From the NCBI GenBank assembly GCA_001695595.3, contig MBPM02000008.1, positions 1,364,001-1,428,000 on the forward strand: a DNA stretch of 64,000 nucleotides. Reading direction: 5' to 3'. The notes under the pieces are model-generated. The model saw nothing but the letters and a program-made list of their open reading frames with translations, was not told the origin of the DNA and did no database searches. The stretch comes from Plasmopara viticola (taxonomy: Eukaryota; Oomycota; Peronosporomycetes; Peronosporales; Peronosporaceae). Every line of letters begins with the position of its first letter. Position 1 is the stretch's first letter. Made by a program: the position numbers and the translations under genes. This document shows positions 43,840-53,317 of this stretch, piece by piece.

Positions 43840-45067
43840 TTCTAAGGTGTGGGTGGCTGATGCTAAACGTAATGTGAAAATGTCGTCAACTGCTCATACT
43901 CAAGCGATGGTTACCAGGGATTGTGCACGCAACCGCTAAAATTAGATAAGTAGACGTGTCAAACAGTAAGCATTTGCCGCAGCTTTTTACCTTTGCACGT
44001 GTTAAAGTGGTAACTGGATGAGAAGGCAGAAATGAGGCTATTTCATTGCCATTATTATCTATTGCTGATTGCATTGAGGCGCAGCGGCTTTTGGTAATGC
44101 CTTGATTACATGGTTAGGGCTTAAAAACTCTCGACGCGCTTTAAAGATATGAACTGTATGGCCATTAATGTTGCGGGTAAAGCCTCCAGCGGATTAGCTA
44201 CAGCATGGACAAGTTTTCACGCGTGGTCTAAAAAATCGTGCGTATAAGCCCATGCATTAGAGTAGGAAACTCAAAACGCGAATTGCTCACATTCCGCAAT
44301 AACTGTGAAGAACTTTCCGAACTCAGTCAGCTATTGGAATTCGATCTCAGCGGAAACGAAAAAGTGTTTACATCACAGTGAGCATTTGTTACTTGATTCA
44401 AGAAAGCTTTTGTTTTTGAAGGAAGGGAAGTGGTTCGGATAGCGTGCCGTCTCGTGTGGCATTCAAATTTCGCTTGATGTTAAAAAGCGATGTAGACGAC
44501 GATGGTGATTGAGGGGACGGAAACAATGATAAGGAGAAAAACAACATCTTTTCGATCTAGTTGAGGAGAACGAGGAGGCAGCTCATCTACTAATCGCACA
44601 CACTTGACATTTGTTACATACAGGTGTTGAGTACTCTCGCGATCCGGTGCGAAGACTTAAGTGTCTGCACGCTAAGCGGCAGACACAGTTATTGAGAGTC
44701 ACTTTGGAGTTTGTGAATTATTATGTGACCATCACGCTACTCTACTGTGATATTTGATGTGCAAATCTCTTCAACGAACTTTTCTGTACAAATTGCATCG
44801 CACATGAATTGGTGTGTACGTGCCTGTACGTACTACAAGAATTGAGGACTGCAAGCGTCCTGAAAATGACACTTTGCTGTCTTTTCGCCTTATATATTTC
44901 CATTGTCATTGGAAACCACGTGTATTTCTATAGTCAGTCAAACTTTTGAGGCATGTAGCACGGTCGGGCCAACGCGCATCGATTTGAGATTGTAGACAGA
45001 GTCGAAATTTGTCATCCAAGCCATTCGTGTGAGTTCGGTTAGTGACGTGTTAAGTATTATGTCTTCC
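43840..45067. other. Intergenic, no gene seen
   Basis: No frame longer than about 65 codons except shadows. AT-rich, and includes a GAAAACG-type repeat-poor spacer. No tRNA-like structure was found. Confidence 0.45.
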
Positions 45068-45752
45068 TTAATACTCACCTCCATCGAGATGTGGAATCCT
45101 CGGTCGGCTTTCTATTCGACTTCTATAATGCACAAGTTTGCCATTTACTTTGTGAAGTAGTTTTGTGACATGGTACAAATTATACGCTCGTTTCGATAAT
45201 TCTATCATCATTTCGTCAGCCTTGAGTGGTATACCCAAAAATTCTGGTAGAGTGTTCAATCTTAGTGTGTCACAAAACTTGGCATCCGTACGATCGTGGC
45301 TAGTCGTGAGCAAAGTCGGTTTCAAACTCGACTTGACAACGTAGTGTTCTAACCAATAGTACCTACAGCACTTGGCAGACATTGAAACATGCTCATGAGA
45401 GCCGTACACTACACATGTTGACGTAGGCTCAAAGATTTGCAATGGATACGCCATCGCTAGACTTGTCGCGGCAACTCATTGTGTCCATGACATTGCTGCC
45501 TGCGCACTTAGCAATGCAATCGTTCAGAAAATGCCTCGACAGTTTCAGAGTAGATGGTTCCGCTTTGCCCACGCGAATGAGTGCAAAGTCAACGCTTGGC
45601 TCGTTTTGCACGCCACCGAGAGCGATAGAACGAGGTAGACGGGCGTCGTATGCTCTTGACTCAAGAGTCTCAAGCCGCTACGTGACGGTAATTTGTAGCA
45701 TTAACACCTTGACAGTTGTTGCTACGGCCACGAGCAACACGACGTTCGACAT
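45068..45752 (-). pseudogene. Decayed gene for a secreted protein
   Basis: The minus strand opens with an ATG (45752) and a hydrophobic leader (SNVVLLVAVATTVKVLMLQ) typical of a signal peptide. A TAG follows at about codon 25. The same frame continues as RLETLESRAYDARLPRS and on to KLSRHFLNDCIAKC, ending at 45429. Another frame carries on (45454-45068) with MAYPLQIFEPTSTCVVYGSH and a helical tail. One stop and one frameshift therefore break a protein of about 220 residues. A spliced gene is an alternative, but no good GT-AG pair joins the frames. The leader, the small size and the effector-like setting suggest a former secreted protein; no RxLR is recognisable. Family unknown. Confidence 0.45.
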
Positions 45753-46412
45753 ATTAGTATGACTTTCCACGGCTGAGGCGCAGAGCGCTCGAAATTGAAG
45801 TATTGCTTGTTGGACCACTCGGCCGCATTATAAAACCAGAGAGTAACCCGGAGCTCGTGTGTCTCCATTACTCAACTAGCTATTGTTTATGTGGTAAGAA
45901 TACTTTTCATCGACAATGTTATTGCGAAAGCCTTGAAGGTTCATCCAATGTAGCTACTTTCGTCTTGCAGACCTTTTTTTGTCTAGCTCATGTCTGACAT
46001 GGCAATAAACGTTGCATGGGGCTATCGCTGAAGAAGACAAATCTGCAAGTCTGCGAAGATGTGATATAACGCAAGCAAGATGCGCTTCTGGACGGCAACT
46101 TGATTACTTTAGAATCGAGGAAGTTTACGGTTCAGTAGAGTCCGTTTGGGCTTGAGGCAGCCCAGCGTCTCGGTCGATACATCGTCATTAGTCTTGGTGG
46201 AGTTGCAGCAGACCTTGTGTGGCTCGAAGTATCATGTTGCATCTACGAAAAGAAAAAAAACTTCCGCCCGGCTTAGCACGTGGAACAATAAGAGACTTTA
46301 CTTCTCATCACTACTTTTCTATTTGCCTTCACTTGCGCATCTAACAACTGAACCAACCGTCGCCGACGAGCTTTGAGTTACCCATACACAATCCAACTAC
46401 ATATATCTAGTC
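45753..46412. other. Intergenic upstream of Cys/His mini-protein 1
   Basis: Short frames at 45803-45997 and 46146-46376 lack recognisable content. The region contains the promoter of the gene at 46413, but I recognise no element. Confidence 0.4.
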
Positions 46413-46859
46413 ATGTCGACCGAAAACAGCGCCGCTACTTTAGAGACAACGGCGCAATTGCCTCCTACCGAAGTTCGCTGTTCATATCCGAGTAAACTAT
46501 GCAACAACCACCGTGCCGTCAAAGACAATGGAGACTTGCATAAACTCTGCGACTTCCACCGCAAGAAAGCCAACGTGAATCAGCAGCGGATGCAACAAAA
46601 GCGCCGTCTCATTCGCCAACAAATGGTCGAACACAAGAAGCGCTTCATGGACGCAGCTCAAGTTCCGATGGAGTACAATGCTGCTACTAACATGATGGAG
46701 CCAAAAGAGCCAATTTGCAACCTTTCGCACGAGGAAGTGATGATGCTCGAGGTTATGCTCTTTGACGAAGAGGACGGCGGCGACTCGGGGTATCCCGCTG
46801 GGTACTCGATTAATGGCTCATACCCACCGCACATGTCGTCTGGCAATATGTCATTGTAA
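46413..46859 (+). CDS. Cys/His mini-domain protein, paralogue 1
   Basis: 148 codons, ATG start, no intron. Residues about 20-70 hold a compact motif, C-x6-C-x15-C-x2-H: RCSYPSKLC ... LHKLCDFHRKKANVNQQR. It is followed by a strongly basic helix (QQKRRLIRQQMVEHKKRF). The C-terminus has an acidic hydrophobic segment (EVMMLEVMLFDEEDGGD). The spacing suggests one zinc ion bound beside a DNA/RNA-contacting basic region, with the acidic segment as a possible activation or partner-binding motif; this is inference. The paralogue at 48158-48781 keeps identical spacing, so the fold is under selection. I do not know the family name. Confidence 0.8.
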   Translation: MSTENSAATLETTAQLPPTEVRCSYPSKLCNNHRAVKDNGDLHKLCDFHRKKANVNQQRMQQKRRLIRQQMVEHKKRFMDAAQVPMEYNAATNMMEPKEPICNLSHEEVMMLEVMLFDEEDGGDSGYPAGYSINGSYPPHMSSGNMSL

Positions 46860-48157
46860 GGTAGTGACTACGACATTAGGGAGCGACCGTCACTAGTGTC
46901 CATTTGTTCTTCGTTTCGGTTTCGCATAGAGTAGCGCGATCTTCAGTAATATATATTGTATTGATAATTACGTAACCAGTTGGTTTGTCTTATTATGAGC
47001 GTGCATCTGTTAATTGGGAATGGGTAATTTGTTGCTAGGGACGAGAAATATGCCGTCCGAATAGTTCGAAGGACAAAGCTGACTCATCGCTGCGACAGCA
47101 AAATCCACTTGAAAGAGTACCGTAATGGTACACGATTGCGGTACACCAATTTAATGTGCTGGGTACGTACACGGTACATTTACCGCATCCAATGGACCAT
47201 TCAGCCAATCGACATGGGTTGGGCACCGTAGCATGCCCACTTCCGACGAGATGCTGAACCCAAGCTACCTTACATTTTGAAGCATATGACAACCTTCGTA
47301 TGGACACACCCATGGCTGCAATTGATGGGCTATGCCGTTACAGCATTTCCACGCTGCACTAGAAAGCTTCATTATAGTGGCGGTGGCAAGTACAGTACAC
47401 TGTACTGGTGCAACGGCTTGTCTGCTTAAGCTCCCCGTTGCCTAGGCGAAAATTGTGCAGACCTACCGTTTTTTTTAAATTTGTATGGCGACCAAAGGAT
47501 GAGTCTATCCTGAGACATGTATTAATCGAAATTCTTTGGTAAACAATGCTTAAAACCTCCCTGAATGCATAGATAATGTAAGTGTAAAGGTTTTGGGGAA
47601 GGCGAATTGCAGAAATGTGCAAGTGTACACAGTTATGCTTCGTATGCTTCATCTGACTTTCTTGCTGAATGTTTAAACCTCCACACCCATTAACTTTTCA
47701 CAAATGCAGCTATTTCAGGACGCGAGTCTTCCGGTACCCCTTGCGTATGCAGTGTAAGTGGTGCGACAAGGGCGGAAACCCACGCATCTCGAAATTTCTC
47801 AATACAATTTGATGTTTGCCACACATCTTACGTGCTAGCCGTTTAACAAACATTCCCGCACTTCGATTGGTCTAGATCTTAACGAGCATCATTCCTGGCC
47901 CAATTCAGAATGCATGCTGTTTATAATTAGCCACTCACGTCTTAAGAAAGGCTCGAGAAAGCTACCTGAACGAAATATTCGCACTGGATTTTGAAGCCCA
48001 GTGACGTTATGCAAGAGTTCCGCTCTTCTTACGCTTATGAGTGGGCCAGTCGGTGTTTATTGAAGAGGCCCACTTTTCTGCAGCTCATAATTTAATTTAC
48101 TTCGTGGCAGCAACAGCTCACATTGAAATATCTTTACTCCTCTAAACTACTACAGTC
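46860..48157. other. Spacer between paralogues, GTAC-rich patches
   Basis: No gene. The stretch 47110-47180 contains repeated GGTAC/GTAC motifs, and 47390-47410 contains CAGTACACTGTACTG, an imperfect palindrome. Overlapping frames at 47035-47313 and 47359-47652 (minus) are probably chance. The promoter of the second paralogue lies at the right end, where GCTCACATTGAAAT at about 48117 loosely resembles an oomycete initiator. Confidence 0.4.
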
Positions 48158-48781
48158 ATGGCGGATCAATTCCCCGTCACACCTTTACGAGTGGAGGAGC
48201 TTCACAGCAACAGCGACAGCAATTCACCGTCCGCTTCCGTGCCCGAGGAAATGCGCTGTCAGTATTCCAGTAAGCGTTGCGAGTACAAGCGCACGCACAA
48301 GAAGAGTGGCGGATTGCACAAGTTCTGTGCTATGCATCGCGAAAAGGCTAATCGAAATCAGATGCGCTTGGATCAACGGCGTCGTGTGATTAAGCAGCAA
48401 CAGAAGGACATGCAGCGACAACAACAGGTGCAACAGATGCAAGCCCTTCAAGCACAACACTGTCAGCGGTCACATAGCTTTTCACCCGCTGCTATGGCGG
48501 CAGGGCAGAATTATCGCTTTATGAATCGAACTCAACGGAGTCCGATGGAAACACTTCGCAGACCAGTGCGCATGCAACCCATGTCCCCACCAAATTTGAG
48601 AATAAGTATGCAGATGCCCAAGCAGAAGACGACACCAAAGCTGCCACTTTTCGACCAGCGTGACCTTGAAATTCTTGAAGCGTTGCTCTTTAGCAGCGAC
48701 GACGAGCAAATTGACGCTGCACCAGTGAACCATTGTAGCGCCTCGACATTTTTTCGCGCCCCGTCATTTGTGAATGTTTAA
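48158..48781 (+). CDS. Cys/His mini-domain protein, paralogue 2
   Basis: 207 codons, ATG at 48158, no intron. Residues about 33-80 carry the same C-x6-C-x15-C-x2-H motif (RCQYSSKRC ... LHKFCAMHREKANRNQMRLDQRRRVIKQQQ). After the basic helix comes a Gln-rich stretch and a Ser/Pro/Arg-rich linker. The end again has an acidic hydrophobic motif (LEILEALLFSSDDEQ), matching that of the first paralogue. The two genes are in the same orientation 1.3 kb apart and clearly arose by tandem duplication. Nuclear regulatory role is a plausible inference; no known domain name is assigned. The overlapping frame 48123-48389 is a shadow. Confidence 0.82.
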   Translation: MADQFPVTPLRVEELHSNSDSNSPSASVPEEMRCQYSSKRCEYKRTHKKSGGLHKFCAMHREKANRNQMRLDQRRRVIKQQQKDMQRQQQVQQMQALQAQHCQRSHSFSPAAMAAGQNYRFMNRTQRSPMETLRRPVRMQPMSPPNLRISMQMPKQKTTPKLPLFDQRDLEILEALLFSSDDEQIDAAPVNHCSASTFFRAPSFVNV

Positions 48782-49131
48782 AGACACGGGATCGTCGCGG
48801 CTTTTCCTGTTTTTGCCTTTGATCTACTTGAAGGTGTCTGAGGAAGGCTGTTTTAGCAGCTAGGCGTGCGCACGGGAAGTAAAATGTTTGATTAGAGAGA
48901 GGCCGCGTGCGCACGAAGATATAGAGTAGATAGTCATAGTTTTGTAATTTGTGGACACGAGTGTAGATTGATTGTAAAGCTAAAAAATAATTAAACATGT
49001 TGTGACTGTCCATTACGCGTACGTAGCCATTGCAAAACGCAGCGGAAAATGATGTCGCTCGAAGGTTGAAGTTGGCTTAAGTTGCTCGACTACACTTCAC
49101 TTTTTCTTTTGTACCGCCGACACGTCACCTC

Positions 49132-50703
49132 ATGGCTTCCCTTCGGCTCGTAATTCTCGTGCTGCTCTCTGCGTGTGTACGCGCTTCCTGGCACGGGATC
49201 TCCCCTGATCTTCAGCGCAAACTTAGCACCGTTTCCAGGGTACGCCTGTGTTTTCACACTTCTAGCCTTTCGCCCATCTGATAATGCTTTTATGTACGCA
49301 AACAGTTTACGTGTGATCAGGGGCACCAACGTCTTGAGGTCTCCCGCTTGAATGACAATTACTGCGACTGTGTGGATGGAAGCGATGAGCCGGGCACATC
49401 GGCGTGTTCGCACACGTCTGCAGTCTTTCACTGTACGAATACTGGCTACTTCTCGATGGATATCCCAACGTCATTAGTAAACGACGGGATTTGTGACTGT
49501 TGCGATGGATCCGACGAGTACGCAAGCGGTGCATCGTGTACTCACGAGTGCGTACAGAAAATGGAGACGTTTAATCTGAATAAGAAGGACGTGATCGAAC
49601 AGGTGGAAGCGGGACTGCACGATCGCGTCGCTCTTGTGACCGAAGCTCAGCAATTGTTAAAAGAAGAGGAAGAAAAGCTAAAGGCTTTGGAGACGTCTGT
49701 CGAATCGTTGAAGGTCATGGTCGAACACTTGGAAGCGAAAAAAATTGAAGATGAACGACTAGAGCTTGACGAGAAGATAAAGCGTATTTCCACGGATCGA
49801 AATGTGATTTTGTCGGAATTGGGACTTTTAGAGCTGACCCAAGAGCAATTGTTGTCAATAATATTGGAAATCGGACGCACGGGTCTGTCGGACAAACATG
49901 ATCTCTTGCCGATCATTCGAAAAGAACGCGAGGCGGCAGCTGACGACGAAGACGACGTGCTGAATACAGTGATGGAGGACAAATATGAGGCGTTCCAAAC
50001 GCGAGACGAAGCGCGTCAAAAAGAAACGCGTCGAATTCAAGAGATAATAGACGAGCGAGAGAAGACGGCAAGTGAAGAGCGTGTCGAAGACGAAGAGAAG
50101 AAGGACGACGAGCTGAAGCTGCCTGAAGTGGAAAAACACCCGATGGATGTAGTGTACGACCAGTTGGGAGCGAGCGAACGTTTTGAGTGGGTGCGTGCAG
50201 TTTTTACGCGATCAGAGTTGGAAAAGACGGAGAAAGAACTTGAAGAAGAAGACAAAAAATTGAAAGAGACGCAGCAAATTCTGAAAAAGAATTATGGGGA
50301 CAAGTCAGTGTTTTTTGCATTGCGAAACAAGTGTGTAGAGACACAAGCGGGGCAATATACGTATAAGGTTTGTTTCTATGGAAAAGCTACGCAAGACGGC
50401 ACAAAGCTTGGATTGATGGATGATTTAACGTTGGAAGCGGAAAATCCTCGAGTGGGTGTAATGACATTTGTAGACGGAGATAAGTGCTGGAACGGCCCGA
50501 AACGATCGCTGACGGTGGAGCTGCAGTGTGGGCCCGAGCCGATGGAGTTATTTGCGATTGAAGAGCCAAGCACTTGTGTCTACGCGGCAAAACTTCGCAC
50601 TCCTGCAGTGTGCAGCGAAGAAGACCGGAAAGGGATCATGACGACGAATGACGCAGTGGTGGCACCTCATCACATTGAAATTGAGGTGCAACCGACTTTG
50701 TGA
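49132..50703 (+). CDS. PRKCSH/GTB1: Glucosidase II beta subunit-like protein
   Basis: Exon 1 is 49132-49239 and exon 2 is 49306-50703; the 66-bp intron (GTACGC ... AAACAG) is in phase 0. The product is about 501 residues. A signal peptide (LRLVILVLLSACVRA) leads into two LDL-receptor-A-like Cys modules with calcium-binding CVDGSDE and CCDGSDE signatures. A long Glu/Lys-rich coiled coil follows (about residues 95-340). The C-terminal MRH (mannose-6-phosphate-receptor homology) domain starts near CVETQAGQYTYKVCFYGKA. This protein anchors the catalytic alpha subunit in the ER and helps trim glucose from N-glycans during glycoprotein quality control. Length matches the family. The C-terminus ends EVQPTL, so no HDEL-type retention signal is visible. 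Start chosen because it supplies the signal peptide and the splice phase. Confidence 0.93.
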
Positions 50704-51580
50704 GGGTATCAAAGAGACGCGAACGGAGAAAGTTGCTATTTGGAAGTCTAGCAGGCTGGACTGCATATCCCTTTTGTCGGTAATACTACAAGTAATTTTA
50801 TGTTAAGGTGCTTGGGATACATTAAGCGATTTTTAAATCGATTAAAAGTAGACTTGAAACTTTTTCGCGTATGTTGTTGCTAATCTCTTACACAAGACAG
50901 TTGCGCTGCTTTATGAGCTGATCAAATACTAATCTTTGGCCAACCTCGCGGCTTGGGTTTGCAGATGGTCAAGAAGGAACTTCGAGTGAGTTATTTTAAA
51001 ATTGTAGCGAGACGTCCGCAATATTAGTCCGTTGTTCCACTTATGGCACCCCTGAGCATGTGTAGTCTTTCTATATTAGTGGAAGCCTGTTGCGCACCAA
51101 AATATAAGGAGAGAATGGACATAAGTTGCATCAAGTACGCAATGTATAGTTCGATGCAACTTGTGGGCATGCAGGTATTATGTTCATGAGAGCTAGGTCA
51201 TTCATGTGTCTTCTTTGACATCGACTGTAGCTTGAAGTCTATCGAAAAATTGTGAAAGTAGTCGACGCATCTCTGGTTAGCGACTTCAAGAAAGAAAGCA
51301 GTTGTGCCAAAACTGTCAAATATTGAAAAGAAGGCGGCTGTGCAGATTTTAAAATAATGAATTGTCGGGCGTTCCCTTTTTGCGTGTGCTTACTTTGGTT
51401 AACGGACGCCGTCGAAATTAAACCCCGGTCTCATGTGCCACCGCCGACGAGCTTAAAGTCAAGCATGTCCAAGCGTAGACGACATCGGCGACCAAAACAT
51501 TAGTGTTCATTTACGAAAGTCATAAAATTTTAGTCTTTTTTTCACTTAAACCAATCAAAACAGTTCTTGTCACTCACTAT
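50704..51580. other. Intergenic, no gene seen
   Basis: No frame of note. The right end contains the Mis18-type gene promoter; ACCAATC at about 51550 is a CCAAT-like sequence of unproven function. Confidence 0.4.
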
Positions 51581-51592
51581 ATGTATCCATGA
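51581..51592 (+). promoter_or_regulatory. Minimal uORF overlapping start codon
   Basis: ATG TAT CCA TGA: a three-codon upstream frame whose stop overlaps the main ATG by one step (ATGA). In eukaryotes this arrangement can lower or regulate translation through reinitiation. Whether the 5' end of the mRNA includes it is unknown. Confidence 0.45.
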
Positions 51593-52389
51593 ACGGAGCT
51601 CCTCGTAAACGGTATTATGGTGGGAGCTCCGAGAGCTTGAAAGTGAGTCACAGCGATTTGCACAAGAAACCAAGGCCGCTCATGTCACCTCAAACGTCTT
51701 CTCACGTGTCAATGCTCGTCAAAAGTCAGATGAGAGAGCGACACCACGAGGTGACCCACGTCGAGTCGGACGAGGTCGAATTGGAGGAAGAGGTTGAGGA
51801 CGAAGCACAGGGTCAAGAAATTGACGAGGACGAGGAAAGCGCGATGCCTCTTGTGGTGTTCCAGTGCAGCACGTGTCGCTCGATCTTTGGGGATTCCTAC
51901 GCCTTTGTGTGCTCGACAGAGCAGCTGTGGCTCGTTACTTTGAGTCACGTGGCGAACGTGATTTTGGCTCCTGACGTCCAGACCGCCAGTGTAGGCTTGG
52001 ATGCTGGGAGTTCGTACCATGAATTACTTTGTCAAAACTGCCAAGCAGTTCTTGGTCGCAGGTATTTAACAACCCCAGTGGTTTTGGACAATATTCGAGA
52101 CCTCTTTAGTTTCTCGACCGAAGCAATTACTAGCTACACATTGGGCGATCCTATGCAAAAAGGAGAAACGGGCGCAGATGAGTGGATGAAGCAAGCCGCT
52201 ACAGCCTGTTCAACAGTAATCCAACAACTCGCAGCAGAACGAAGCGAAGTGTTGCGATTAAGAGAAGAGATGGAAAAGGTAAAGACGCTCATGGTGGCTT
52301 TGGATGATCGATTAGCGCATGTAGAAGGAGCGTCGGAAGACGATGCAACAGCCACGACACGGCAGCGTAGTCGAAAAAGTCAGGCGTAG
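51589..52389 (+). CDS. MIS18: Mis18-type kinetochore protein
   Basis: 266 codons, ATG at 51589, no intron. Residues about 88-200 form a Mis18/yippee-type zinc-binding module. CSTC at 93-96 and CQNC at 148-151 are the two Cys pairs, with the intervening FVCSTEQLWLVTL and later LGRRYLTT in the expected places. A C-terminal helix (about 205-250, AERSEVLRLREEMEKVKTLMVALDDRL) is a coiled coil of the kind Mis18 uses to multimerise. Mis18 proteins license CENP-A loading at centromeres. The N-terminal 85 residues are disordered and acidic (DEVELEEEVEDEAQ). Convergent with bL17; the two stops are 41 bp apart. Confidence 0.88.
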   Translation: MNGAPRKRYYGGSSESLKVSHSDLHKKPRPLMSPQTSSHVSMLVKSQMRERHHEVTHVESDEVELEEEVEDEAQGQEIDEDEESAMPLVVFQCSTCRSIFGDSYAFVCSTEQLWLVTLSHVANVILAPDVQTASVGLDAGSSYHELLCQNCQAVLGRRYLTTPVVLDNIRDLFSFSTEAITSYTLGDPMQKGETGADEWMKQAATACSTVIQQLAAERSEVLRLREEMEKVKTLMVALDDRLAHVEGASEDDATATTRQRSRKSQA

Positions 52390-52430
52390 CAGAGCTCATT
52401 GGATTAAGAGAAGTTGGCCAATATACTGAT

Positions 52431-53091
52431 TTAAGAGACCTGTTGCGGGGACTCCTTTTGCGCTTGAAAGACAGCGCGAGCAGCATCAATGCCAGTCGGT
52501 GGCTTCGCCTTGCGCATCTCCCCGGGTCTGGATGCACCAGAAGTGTTACTAAGTAAAGACCGTTTGCACTTGTAGTACTCTGAAATAGGTCGTACCGGTC
52601 CACGTATTCAATGACCGCCATTTCAGCGCCGTCACCCCTGCGAAAATCGGCTTTGAGGATACGCGTGTAACCACCCTCACGAGATCTATCCAATATCCCA
52701 GTTAGCGGGTTACAAAGTCGTCTATTGTGTATTTGCAACAATTGTACGTACGCATATCGAGGACCCACAATGTCAAAGAGCTTAGTAAGGGCCTCGGGTG
52801 TGCGTACGATACCCTGGGCACGCTTACGGGCAGGATCATCACCTTGCTTGGCCATTGTGACCACCTTGTCGGCCACACGACGCAACTCTTTGGCCTTAGG
52901 GAGTGTCGTGCGAATCCGCTCGTGCTCAATGAGCTGCGTCACCATTGTACTGCATCATTACCGTAAGCAATCGACTAACTGTGCAACTTTAAGGAAGAAA
53001 AGGACATAAAGAGGGAATTGACGTACCGCAGCATTGCTTGACGATGCGCCGATGTGCGGTTAAGCTTACGGAAAGCCACTCGGTGCTTCAT
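52431..53091 (-). CDS. MRPL17: Mitochondrial ribosomal protein bL17
   Basis: Three exons on the minus strand: 53091-53027, 52949-52596 and 52527-52431. The introns are 77 bp (GTACGT ... GATGCAG) and 68 bp (GTACGA ... ATCCAG), both in phase 2. The product is about 171 residues. It begins MKHRVAFRKLNRTSAHRQAML, followed by TMVTQLIEHERIRTTLPKAKELRRVADKVVTMAKQG, the hallmark of bL17. The end reads RKAKPPTGIDAARAVFQAQK and stops at 52431. bL17 is an early-assembly large-subunit protein near the exit tunnel. The unspliced frame would run on to 52289 and overlap the Mis18 gene; the splice sites shown are preferred because they give the family's sequence and length. Mitochondrial targeting is inferred. 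Confidence 0.92.
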
Positions 53092-53317
53092 GGTCACTTA
53101 TATTGCTTGGTAATTCCGAGGGCAAAAAGTGACCTGTGTAATTTAATACACAAAGTATGAGATGTGGAGGTACTAATGAACAAGAATATCTGTCGTTCAA
53201 ATGTCTAAATTTAGCCGACCTGGTTAATAATAGCACTCATGAAGTGACGGCAGATAGAGCTTATAACGAAATCTTCTTCATCCAAACTTATTAACTTTTG
53301 CCACTTTGTTGATCATC

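Noticed and set aside
52289..52595. Extension of the bL17 frame to 52289
   Set aside because: The unspliced extension is unlike the family and overlaps the Mis18 gene; GT-AG sites at 52595 and 52528 give a normal bL17 C-terminus.
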